Part shown: positions 1-6,062 of the stretch, piece by piece
Numbering within the stretch: position 1 is the first letter of the stretch
Layout of the letters: every line of letters starts with the position of its first letter
Made by a program: the position numbers and the translations under genes
Notes under the pieces: generated by a model
Told to the model about the DNA's origin: nothing
The model's input: the letters and a program-made list of their open reading frames with translations, nothing else
The model's database searches: none
From: an uncultured Massilia sp.
GTDB lineage: Bacteria > Pseudomonadota > Gammaproteobacteria > Burkholderiales > Burkholderiaceae
NCBI GenBank assembly: GCA_946886065.1
Contig: CAMPHU010000233.1
Span: 1 to 6,913 of the forward strand
DNA length: 6,913 nt
Direction of reading: 5' to 3'

Positions 1-98
1 ATGCAAGCCAAGTTAATGAGGGTCAGAGTCGAATTGTTTGGCAACTTTCGAAAATTTCCCAACAATTCGACTCTGACCCTCATTAACTTGGCTTGCAT
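1..98. repeat. Palindromic repeat, unit 1 (38-bp perfect arms)
   Basis: Positions 1-38 are the exact reverse complement of 61-98, leaving a 22-nt centre that is itself imperfectly self-complementary. The arms contain the shared core GGGTCAGAGTCGAATT at 20-35 and its complement at 64-79. The palindrome begins at the first base of the window, so it may extend further left. A transcript from either strand could fold into a long hairpin. This resembles REP-type or small non-autonomous repeats spread by a transposase, but that class is inferred and no transposase is present. Confidence 0.85.
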
Positions 99-201
99 TG
101 GGCGTCGGTTGTGCGACTGGGCAACGATTATGTGGCCGCGCTGCGTGTGCTCTCTCAGAGACGGGCGCATGGAGCGTTCCGCCCAAAAACAGACCCCATG
201 A

Positions 202-273
202 TAATTAGGGTCAGAGTCGAATTATTGGGCAATTTCTCGCGTTATCCCGACAATTCGACTCTGACCCTATTTA
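202..273. repeat. Palindromic repeat, unit 2
   Basis: The core GGGTCAGAGTCGAATT at 208-223 pairs with its exact complement at 252-267. Pairing extends outward to 202/273 with one mismatch (205/270). Inward it continues through a GGG/CCC block at 227-229/246-248. The core-to-core span is 60 bp, the same as in the other two units. The flanking sequence differs from unit 1, so the shared mobile or conserved part is the 60-bp core unit. Confidence 0.85.
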
Positions 274-301
274 CTAGGTGGCCATAGCTATCGGGATAAA
301 T

Positions 302-365
302 TGGGGTCAGAGTTGAATTGTTGGGAAATTTAACAATGTTTCCCGATAATTCGACTCTGACCCTA
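302..365. repeat. Palindromic repeat, unit 3, just beyond the phoR 3' end
   Basis: The core at 304-319 carries one substitution (GGGTCAGAGTTGAATT) and pairs with the intact complement at 348-363, with a G-T pair at 314/353. Pairing continues inward through 323-328/339-344, giving a long stem with a small loop. The core span is again 60 bp. It lies about 40 nt past the phoR stop codon, so a minus-strand transcript would fold here. The sequence after it on that strand (CAATTTATCC) is only weakly U-rich, so it could block exonucleases or help end transcription but is not a textbook terminator. Confidence 0.8.
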
Positions 366-403
366 TTAGAGACCGCCCTAACGGGGACCGACCCTAAGGT
401 GGA

Positions 404-1696
404 TTAGCCGGGGAGCGTGGTGTTGGGGAGTGAGGCGGTGAAGGTGCTGCCCCGCCCCGGCTCCGAGGTGATCGACAGGCGGCCGCCGTGGCGCAGCAGG
501 ACGTGCTTGACGATGGCCAGGCCCAGGCCCGTGCCCTGGGTCTCGCGCGAGCGGCTCTTGTCAACGCGGTAGAAGCGCTCGGTCAGGCGCGGGATGTGGG
601 AAGGCTCGATGCCGATCCCGCAGTCGGTCACCTGGAAGCGCAGGTCGTCCTCGCCCCGCGTCCAGCGCAGGCGGATCGTGCCGCCGTCCGGCGAGTAGCG
701 CACCGCATTCGAGGCCAGGTTGGCGAAGGCGCTGCGCAGCTCTTCCATGCTGCCCATCACGTCGGGGCCGTCCACCCTCACCTCGACTTCGTGCCGGCCA
801 TTCGACAAGGCGCGCGCCTCTTCGGCTACCGATTCCACCATCTCCTTCATGTCCACACGCTCGCGGCGCAAGGGGAATTCGTCGGATTCCAGGCGCGACA
901 AAGTCAGCATGTCCTGGATCAGGCGCTGCATGCGGTGGGCCTGCTCGGTCATCAGCTTCAGGTGCGCGGTGCGCGTGGCCACGTCCAGGCCCGGGTCGGA
1001 CATCGCGATCTCGAGGAAGCCGACGATTACCGTCAGCGGCGTGCGCAGCTCGTGCGAGGCGTTGGCGATGAAGTCGCGCCGCATCGCCTCGATCCGCTCG
1101 GTGTCGGTGGCGTCGTGCGTGACCAGGATCTGGCGCCGGTTCTCGAAAGGGATGATGCGGCATTCGAGCTTGCGGCCGCGGAAGGACAGGGTCAGCGGCT
1201 GCTCGTAGCGGCCCAGGATGATGTAGTCGATGAAGTCCGGGTGGCGCACCAGGTTGGTCACGCGCAGGCCCTTGTCGCGCTCCATCGTCAGGCCCAGGTG
1301 GCGCTCGGCGGCGGTGTTGCACCATTCCAGGAACAGGACGTCGTCCATGATGGCAACGCCCTCGGGCAGCAGCTGCATGGCCTGGCGGAAGCGGGCCAGC
1401 CATTCGGAGAGCTCGGCCTGGTTGCGCTCGTCCTCGCGCCGCAGGCGGTACAGGCGCGCGAAGACGTCGGTCCAGGCGCCCCAGCCGTCCGGCAGGCGTG
1501 AGCTGTGGGGTTCATTCAGCCACTCGCCCAGTTCGTACAGGTAGGAGAGCTGGACAAAGAATGCCACCACGACGCCGGCCAGGGCCACTGCCAGGGCGGG
1601 GATGGGGCCGAACCACCACCAGAACAGGCCGGCGGCGGCGAATACGAGGCTGAGGCGCAGCAGCGCCGGGACCCAGAACAGGAGCTTGGGGTTCAT
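404..1696 (-). CDS. phoR: PhoR, phosphate-regulon sensor histidine kinase
   Basis: This inner-membrane kinase phosphorylates PhoB when phosphate is scarce and dephosphorylates it when phosphate is plentiful. The 430-residue length matches E. coli PhoR (431). Two hydrophobic segments at about 10-30 and 32-52 anchor it with almost no periplasmic loop, as expected for a kinase that senses the Pst transporter rather than an external ligand. A PAS-like region covers about 100-195. The H-box SHELRTP carries the phosphorylated H215. The ATP-binding domain shows the N-box Asn N330, the G1 box D358-x-G-x-G362, the F-box RFYRVDK at 374-380 and the G2 box GTGLGLA at 388-394. The ATG at 1696 starts a complete N-terminal anchor, but no good Shine-Dalgarno sequence precedes it. 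The gene is the last of the operon, separated from phoB by 144 bp. The gene symbol rests on linkage to phoB and the Pst genes as well as on the domains. Confidence 0.95.
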   Translation of the reverse strand: MNPKLLFWVPALLRLSLVFAAAGLFWWWFGPIPALAVALAGVVVAFFVQLSYLYELGEWLNEPHSSRLPDGWGAWTDVFARLYRLRREDERNQAELSEWLARFRQAMQLLPEGVAIMDDVLFLEWCNTAAERHLGLTMERDKGLRVTNLVRHPDFIDYIILGRYEQPLTLSFRGRKLECRIIPFENRRQILVTHDATDTERIEAMRRDFIANASHELRTPLTVIVGFLEIAMSDPGLDVATRTAHLKLMTEQAHRMQRLIQDMLTLSRLESDEFPLRRERVDMKEMVESVAEEARALSNGRHEVEVRVDGPDVMGSMEELRSAFANLASNAVRYSPDGGTIRLRWTRGEDDLRFQVTDCGIGIEPSHIPRLTERFYRVDKSRSRETQGTGLGLAIVKHVLLRHGGRLSITSEPGRGSTFTASLPNTTLPG

Positions 1697-1728
1697 CGCG
1701 GGGTTCGGAAAATCGTTATTGTGGGGCG

Positions 1729-1758
1729 ATGTTAGAGGGTGTGGTGCAAGGATGCCAA
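1729..1758 (-). promoter_or_regulatory. Possible sigma70-type promoter for phoR
   Basis: Read on the minus strand, TTGGCA (1758-1753) is followed after 18 bp by TAACAT (1734-1729). These match the -35 and -10 consensus at five and four of six positions. Transcription would start about 25 nt before the phoR ATG. It lies in the unusually long phoB-phoR gap, where a separate promoter would make sense. This is a pattern match only, and such matches arise by chance. Confidence 0.3.
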
Positions 1759-1773
1759 GCGATATGCGGGCGC

Positions 1774-1819
1774 ACTTGGGTGACGGCGGGGCCGCCTGGG
1801 CCTTCGCCGGAACCCAAGT
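1774..1819 (-). other. Hairpin in the phoB-phoR intergenic region
   Basis: ACTTGGGT (1774-1781) is the exact reverse complement of 1812-1819. After a 2x2 internal loop, a further CGGCG/CGCCG stem follows (1784-1788 with 1805-1809). In the minus-strand transcript this folds about 20 nt after the phoB stop codon. No U-tract follows, so it is not a standard terminator. It may slow transcription, protect the upstream mRNA or set phoR below phoB in level; these roles are inference. Confidence 0.5.
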
Positions 1820-1840
1820 TCTGCACGCGCGCCCTTCACG

Positions 1841-2527
1841 CTATTTTTCAGACAGCATGTAACCCACACTGCGCACGGTACGAATCAGTCCATCCGCGCT
1901 CTTCAAGGCCTTCCGCAGCCGCAGCACATGCACGTCCACCGTCCGCTCCTCGATCACCGCATGGTCGCCCCACACCTTGTCGAGCAGCTGCGCGCGCGAG
2001 AACACGCGCTCGCGGTGCGCCATCAGGAACTTGAGCAGCTTGTACTCCGCATTCCCGATATCGATCTGCTGCCCGTCCACCACCACCGTGCAGCTGTTCG
2101 GATCCAGGGTCACGCTTCCTGCGCGCAGCGGCGCCTCGGCCAGGTGCGGGCTCTTGCGGCGCAGCAGCGCGCGCGAGCGGGCCAGCAATTCGCGCGGCGA
2201 GAACGGCTTGGTGACGTAGTCGTCGGCGCCGTTGTTCAGCCCCGCGATCTTGTCCTCTTCCATGCTCTTGGCGGTCAGCATGATGACCGGGATGTCCTGG
2301 AAATCGCGGTCCGCGCGCAGCCGCGCCAGCAGGCGCAGGCCGCTCTGGTCGGGCAGCATCCAGTCCAGCAGCACCAGGTCCGGCTTGCCGCGGCTGATGC
2401 TGTCCCACGCGCCCTGCGCCGTGTCGGCGCTGCGGATGTCCCAGCCCGCCTCGCGCAGCGAATAGCTCACCAGCTCGACGATCGCGGGCTCGTCCTCCAC
2501 CACCAGCACGTTGGTATTGTCCGCCAT
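1841..2527 (-). CDS. phoB: PhoB, phosphate-regulon response regulator
   Basis: PhoB is the cytoplasmic transcription factor that binds Pho boxes once phosphorylated by PhoR. The protein has 228 residues against 229 in E. coli. The receiver domain (about 5-120) has the acidic pair E11/D12, the phosphoacceptor D55 in LLDWMLPD, T85 and K107 in the TKPFS motif. An OmpR-type winged-helix domain (about 130-226) contains RTVDVHVLRLRKALK, the recognition helix region, and ends with the RTVRSVGYML hairpin. The frame is open further upstream, but the extra 44 residues are arginine-rich and unlike any receiver domain, and they overlap phoU. The ATG at 2527, giving MADNTNVLVVEDEP, is therefore the start. 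It lies 2 bp after the phoU stop codon with no strong Shine-Dalgarno sequence, suggesting translational coupling to phoU. Confidence 0.96.
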   Translation of the reverse strand: MADNTNVLVVEDEPAIVELVSYSLREAGWDIRSADTAQGAWDSISRGKPDLVLLDWMLPDQSGLRLLARLRADRDFQDIPVIMLTAKSMEEDKIAGLNNGADDYVTKPFSPRELLARSRALLRRKSPHLAEAPLRAGSVTLDPNSCTVVVDGQQIDIGNAEYKLLKFLMAHRERVFSRAQLLDKVWGDHAVIEERTVDVHVLRLRKALKSADGLIRTVRSVGYMLSEK

Positions 2528-2529
2528 CG

Positions 2530-3231
2530 TCAGGCGCCCGGTTGCTCGAGGGCGGCCGGCTTGCTGTGGCGGATGTCGCGGCCCTCGACCACGTAGATCA
2601 CGTATTCGGCGATGTTCTTGGCGTGGTCGCCGATGCGCTCGATGGCCTTGGCCACCCACAGCGTGTCCAGCGCGTTCGAGATCGTGCGCGGGTCCTCCAT
2701 CATGAAGGTCACCAGGGTGCGCATGATGGTGCGGAATTCATGGTCGACCACTTCGTCCGCCGCGATCAGCTGCAAGGCCTGCTTGCCGTCCAGGCGCGCG
2801 AAGGCGTCCAGCGCGTCGTGCAGCAGGTCGCAGGTGGCCTTGGAGATGGTGCGGATCATGTCATAGTGGTTGAAGGACGACGGGCCGCGCTCGTGCAGGC
2901 CCTTGGCGATGCGCGCCACCTTGGTCGCCTCGTCGCCGATGCGCTCCAGGTCGGTGATCACCTTGATGGTCGCCATCACGGTGCGCAGGTCGTTCGCGGT
3001 CGGCTGGCGGCGCACGATCAGGTGGCTGCAGGCGTCGTCGAGCGAGACTTCGAGCTGGTTGACGGCCTGGTCCTCGGCGATCACGCGTTCGGCCCGCTCC
3101 ACATCGCCGACGCGGAAACACTCCAGCGCCGCGTCGAACTGGGTTTCCACCATGCCGCCCATCAGCAGGACCTTGGAACGAATCGCCTCCAGCTCCTGGT
3201 CGTACTGCTTGGATGAATGCTCGCCTGTCAT
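2530..3231 (-). CDS. phoU: PhoU, negative regulator of the Pho response
   Basis: PhoU is a cytoplasmic, all-helical, peripheral membrane protein that links the Pst transporter to PhoR and keeps the regulon off when phosphate is plentiful. It also limits phosphate uptake. The 233-residue length is close to E. coli PhoU (241). Two tandem three-helix PhoU repeats are visible, each with the metal-binding type of motif: DLERIGDEATKVA at about 94-106 and AIERIGDHAKNIAEY at about 196-210. The start at 3231 is well supported by GGAG six bases upstream (CTCC on the plus strand at 3238-3241), the clearest ribosome-binding site of the operon. It lies 47 bp after pstB, with a hairpin between the two, and 2 bp before phoB. 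Loss of phoU is often harmful in other bacteria because transport becomes unrestrained. Confidence 0.96.
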   Translation of the reverse strand: MTGEHSSKQYDQELEAIRSKVLLMGGMVETQFDAALECFRVGDVERAERVIAEDQAVNQLEVSLDDACSHLIVRRQPTANDLRTVMATIKVITDLERIGDEATKVARIAKGLHERGPSSFNHYDMIRTISKATCDLLHDALDAFARLDGKQALQLIAADEVVDHEFRTIMRTLVTFMMEDPRTISNALDTLWVAKAIERIGDHAKNIAEYVIYVVEGRDIRHSKPAALEQPGA

Positions 3232-3265
3232 TACAAACTCCGTATCTTTTTGTCAGAATCAGCCG

Positions 3266-3285
3266 CGGCTAACCAGGGTTAGCCG
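3266..3285 (-). other. Perfect hairpin overlapping the pstB stop codon
   Basis: CGGCTAACC (3266-3274) is the exact reverse complement of 3277-3285, with only AG between, so a short tight stem-loop forms. The pstB stop codon (3281-3279) lies inside the stem. A second perfect palindrome, AGCCGCGGCT (3261-3270), overlaps it, so two alternative folds compete. No U-tract follows. It may act as an mRNA processing or stability element between pstB and phoU; the function is inferred. Confidence 0.6.
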
Positions 3286-4076
3286 AAGCGGCCGGTGATG
3301 TAGTCTTGCGTTTCCTTGCGCGCCGGGTTCATGAACAGCTGGTCGGTCTCGCCGAATTCGACCAGCTCGCCCAAGTACATGTAGGCAGTGTAATCCGAAC
3401 AGCGCGCGGCCTGCTGCATGTTGTGGGTCACGATGGCGATCGTGTAGTCCTGTTTGAGCTCGCTGATCAGTTCCTCGATCTTGGCGGTCGAGATCGGGTC
3501 CAGCGCCGAGGTCGGCTCGTCCAGCAGGAGCACGTCCGGCTTGACCGCCACGCCGCGCGCGATGCACAGGCGCTGCTGCTGGCCGCCCGACAGCGACAGG
3601 CCGCTCTTGTTCAGCTTGTCCTTGGCTTCTTCCCACAGCGCCGCCTTCTTGAGCGCCCATTCCACGCGCTCGTCCATCTCGCCCTTGGACAGGTTCTCGT
3701 ACAGGCGCACGCCGAAGGCGATGTTGTCGTAGATCGACATCGGGAACGGGGTCGGCTTCTGGAACACCATGCCGACCTTGGCGCGCAGCATGTTGACGTC
3801 GACACCGGGCTCCAGGATGTTGCGGCCGCGGTAGAGAATCGAGCCTTCGGCGCGCTGGCCCGGGTACAGGTCGTACATGCGGTTCAGGGTGCGCAGCAGG
3901 GTCGACTTGCCGCAGCCCGAGGGGCCGATGAAGGCCGTCACCTGCTTGTCGTGGATGTCCAGGCTGACGTTCTTGAGGCTCTGCGTCTTCCCGTAGAAGA
4001 AGTCCAGGCCGGAGATCTCGATCGTCTTGGTCTTGGCGCTGGAGGCCGGGGCCGAAGTGGGCATAGGTTGGGTCAT
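3279..4076 (-). CDS. pstB: PstB, phosphate ABC transporter ATP-binding protein
   Basis: PstB is the cytoplasmic ATPase that powers phosphate import through PstCA. All ABC signatures are present (numbering from the ATG at 4076): Walker [10 protein letters not shown] at 51-59, the Q-loop glutamine at 106 in VFQKPTPFP, the signature LSGGQQQR at 162-169, Walker [13 protein letters not shown] with the catalytic Glu at 187, and the switch His at 218 in [27 protein letters not shown] and the tail ending GRFG are characteristic of PstB rather than of other ABC ATPases. At about 265 residues it is of normal length, with a short Ser/Thr/Pro-rich N-terminal tail. A GTG codon directly before the ATG (4079-4077) could be used instead. 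Neither has a good Shine-Dalgarno sequence. The gene starts 18 bp after the pstA stop codon. Confidence 0.97.
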   Translation of the reverse strand: MTQPMPTSAPASSAKTKTIEISGLDFFYGKTQSLKNVSLDIHDKQVTAFIGPSGCGKSTLLRTLNRMYDLYPGQRAEGSILYRGRNILEPGVDVNMLRAKVGMVFQKPTPFPMSIYDNIAFGVRLYENLSKGEMDERVEWALKKAALWEEAKDKLNKSGLSLSGGQQQRLCIARGVAVKPDVLLLDEPTSALDPISTAKIEELISELKQDYTIAIVTHNMQQAARCSDYTAYMYLGELVEFGETDQLFMNPARKETQDYITGRFG

Positions 4077-4094
4077 CACAATAGTCAGGATAGA

Positions 4095-4955
4095 TTAACG
4101 CGGGGTCTTCTGGCTGAACAGGGTCCGCGACAGGATGTTCAGCAGCAGCACGGTAAAGGTCACCAGCAACGCGCCACCCCAGGCCAGCGAGCGCCAGTCG
4201 TCGTAAGGGCTCATGGCGAACTGGAAGATCACCACCGGCAGGTTGGCCATCGGGGCGTTCATGTCGGTGCTGTAGAACTGGTTGTTCAGGGCGGTGAACA
4301 GCAGCGGCGCGGTCTCGCCCGAGATGCGGGCCAGGGCCAGCAGCACGCCGGTCACCACGCCGGCCTTCACGGCGCGCAGGCGCACGGTCATGGCCACCTT
4401 CCAGTGCGGCGCGCCAAGGGCGTAGGCGGCTTCCAGCAGCGAGTTGGGCACCAGGCGCAGCATGTTGTCGGTGGTGCGCACCACCACCGGCACCGCGATC
4501 AGCGAGAGCGCGATGGTGCCGGCATAGCCCGAGAAGTGCTGCACGTTGGCGACGTAGATCGCATACACGAACAGGCCGATCACGATCGACGGGGCCGACA
4601 GCATGATGTCGGTGACGAAGCGGGTCACGCTGGCGAACTTGTTGTTGTCGCCGTATTCCGCCAGGTAGATGCCGGCCAGGATGCCGATCGGGGTCGAGAC
4701 CAGGGTCGACAGGCCGACCATCATCACGCTGCCCATGATGGCGTTGCGCAGGCCGCCCCCTTCGCTGCCGGGGGCCGGGGTATCGGCCGTGAACAGCAGG
4801 CTGGAGATGGCGCCGAAGCCGTTGATCAGGAGCGTGGCCAGGATCCAGAACAGGAAGCCGAGGCCGATCGCCATGGCGATCACGGACAGGACGATGCCGA
4901 CGCGGTGCGCCAGCAGGCGCTTGCGGTAGACGGGGTTCTTGGCGATGGTGTTCAT
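4095..4955 (-). CDS. pstA: PstA, phosphate ABC transporter permease
   Basis: PstA is one of the two inner-membrane subunits that form the phosphate channel with PstC. The protein has 286 residues with about six hydrophobic segments: roughly 20-45, 72-97, 113-136, 144-165, 197-217 and 258-278. The EAA loop that docks onto PstB is EAAYALGAPHWKVAMTVRL at about 175-193. ARISGETAPLLFTA (209-222) is a hallmark of PstA. The start at 4955 gives a basic N-terminus just before the first membrane helix. The gap to the pstC stop codon is only 13 bp, consistent with a shared transcript, and the ribosome-binding site is weak. PstA and PstC are homologous to each other; the SGETAPLLF motif and gene order separate them. 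Confidence 0.96.
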   Translation of the reverse strand: MNTIAKNPVYRKRLLAHRVGIVLSVIAMAIGLGFLFWILATLLINGFGAISSLLFTADTPAPGSEGGGLRNAIMGSVMMVGLSTLVSTPIGILAGIYLAEYGDNNKFASVTRFVTDIMLSAPSIVIGLFVYAIYVANVQHFSGYAGTIALSLIAVPVVVRTTDNMLRLVPNSLLEAAYALGAPHWKVAMTVRLRAVKAGVVTGVLLALARISGETAPLLFTALNNQFYSTDMNAPMANLPVVIFQFAMSPYDDWRSLAWGGALLVTFTVLLLNILSRTLFSQKTPR

Positions 4956-4968
4956 CTTATTGAGTGCC

Positions 4969-5994
4969 TTATTTGCTACCTTCGTTGCGTGCCATACCCA
5001 CCAGCATCAGCTTCGCCGCCGACAGGACGATGAAGGTGATCGCAAACAGGATCAATGCCAGCGCAAACAGCGACGACGAGTGCAAGGTGCTCGCGGCTTC
5101 GGCGAATTCGTTGGCCAGGGTCGAGGAAATCGAGTTACCGGCCGAGAACAGCGACCAGGACAGGTCGTGCGCATTGCCGATCACGAAGGTGACCGCCATG
5201 GTCTCGCCCAGGGCGCGGCCCAGGCCCAGCATCACGCCGCCGACCACGCCGTTGCGGGTGTAAGGCAGCACCACCTTGCGCACCACTTCCCACTTGGTGC
5301 AGCCCAGGCCGTAGGCCGATTCCTTGAGCACGGTCGGGACGATCTCGAACACGTCGCGCATCACCGATGAGATGAAGGGAATGATCATCACGGCCAGGAT
5401 GATGCCGGCGGTCAGGATGCCGATGCCCATGGTCGGACCCTGGAACAGCTGGCCGATCACCGGCAACTGGCCGATGGTTTCCTTCAGCAGCGGCTGGACA
5501 TGGTCGGCGAACAGCGGCGCGAACACGAACAGGCCCCACATGCCGTAGATGATCGAGGGGACGCCCGCCAGCAGTTCGACCGCGGTGCCCATCGGGCGGC
5601 GCAGCCAGGCCGGGCAGATCTCGGTGAGGAACAAGGCGATGCCGAAGCTGATCGGGAAGGCGATCGCCAGCGCGATCAGCGAGGTCGCCAGGGTGCCCCA
5701 GATGGCGATCAGGGCGCCGAACTGGTCGCCCACCGGATCCCACTCGACGCGGGTCACGAAGCCGGCGCCGAATTCCTTGAAGGCCGGGGCCGCGCCGATC
5801 GCCAGCGAGACGATGATCCCGACCAGCACCACCAGCACCGAAGCCGCGAACAGCAGCGTGATTTTATGGAAGAAAAAGTCCTGGAGGCGCTGCTTGCGCA
5901 TGGTGTTGCGCAGCGCGGCCGCCTGGCGGGCCTCGGCTTCGCTGGACGCCTGCTCAGGCAGGTCGCGCAGGACGGCGGGGGATTGAACGCTCAT
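4969..5994 (-). CDS. pstC: PstC, phosphate ABC transporter permease
   Basis: PstC is the partner permease of PstA in the inner membrane. It has 341 residues, slightly longer than E. coli PstC (319) because of an extended hydrophilic, alanine- and arginine-rich N-terminal tail of about 40 residues. Hydrophobic segments follow at about 45-67, 97-124, 140-163, 188-211, 250-272 and 307-332. The WDP motif at 85-87 lies in the first periplasmic loop. The EAA-type loop is [21 protein letters not shown] at about 224-244, and [16 protein letters not shown] at about 259-274 is the PstC counterpart of the PstA SGET motif. The ATG at 5994 has no visible Shine-Dalgarno sequence. A later start (M32) would trim the tail, so the exact start is moderately certain. 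It follows pstS by 68 bp, with a hairpin between. Confidence 0.96.
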   Translation of the reverse strand: MSVQSPAVLRDLPEQASSEAEARQAAALRNTMRKQRLQDFFFHKITLLFAASVLVVLVGIIVSLAIGAAPAFKEFGAGFVTRVEWDPVGDQFGALIAIWGTLATSLIALAIAFPISFGIALFLTEICPAWLRRPMGTAVELLAGVPSIIYGMWGLFVFAPLFADHVQPLLKETIGQLPVIGQLFQGPTMGIGILTAGIILAVMIIPFISSVMRDVFEIVPTVLKESAYGLGCTKWEVVRKVVLPYTRNGVVGGVMLGLGRALGETMAVTFVIGNAHDLSWSLFSAGNSISSTLANEFAEAASTLHSSSLFALALILFAITFIVLSAAKLMLVGMARNEGSK

Positions 5995-6025
5995 ATATTG
6001 TTGTCACTATTGCTGGTGAGCGAAA

Positions 6026-6045
6026 GGCCGGCTGGCGGGCCGGCC
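6026..6045 (-). terminator. GC-rich hairpin between pstS and pstC, possible partial terminator
   Basis: GGCCGGC (6026-6032) is the exact reverse complement of 6039-6045, with a 6-nt loop. In the minus-strand transcript the 7-bp all-GC stem is followed at once by UUUCGCU, a short U-tract. It lies just past the pstS stop codon. In many bacteria a hairpin here lets most transcripts end or be trimmed after pstS, so the binding protein is made in excess over the membrane subunits. That role is inferred here. Confidence 0.5.
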
Positions 6046-6062
6046 CCTGCGCGATGGGAGGA

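Larger units (their letters stand above)
1..403. other. Intergenic region downstream of phoR, filled with palindromic repeats
   Basis: No credible gene was found here. Short open frames on the plus strand run straight through the palindromes and have no recognisable product. The region holds three related inverted repeats (listed separately). Between the first and second lies about 100 bp of unremarkable sequence, and about 40 bp separates the third from the phoR stop codon. The repeat arms are clearly more AT-rich than the neighbouring genes. Short AGGGTC-like fragments at about 376-397 may be degraded pieces of the same repeat, but this is weak. Confidence 0.7.

Noticed and set aside
93..287. 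Small plus-strand open frame between and through repeat units 1 and 2, possibly the tail of a decayed gene
   Set aside because: It begins inside one palindrome and ends after another, and its product matches nothing I recognise. A decayed transposase tail is conceivable but not supportable.
1..365. CRISPR array formed by the repeated GGGTCAG cores
   Set aside because: The repeats alternate in orientation as hairpins with unequal gaps (128 and 36 bp), not as direct repeats with regular spacers.
488..1501. Plus-strand open frame of 337 codons opposite phoR
   Set aside because: It lies wholly within phoR on the other strand, with the same biased composition and no known motif.
2528..2659. Upstream extension of phoB by 44 residues
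   Set aside because: The extension overlaps phoU, is arginine/glycine-rich out-of-frame sequence, and would displace the normal N-terminus of the receiver domain.
3225..3255. CTGTCAT on the plus strand at the phoU start, resembling half of a Pho box
   Set aside because: Only one 7-bp half-site matches, the second repeat at the expected spacing does not, and the orientation faces away from phoU.
3306..5033. Long plus-strand open frame of 575 codons opposite pstB and pstA
   Set aside because: It is antisense to two clearly real genes, rich in His, Gln, Arg and Val as expected for the complement of GC-rich codons, and has no recognisable domain.
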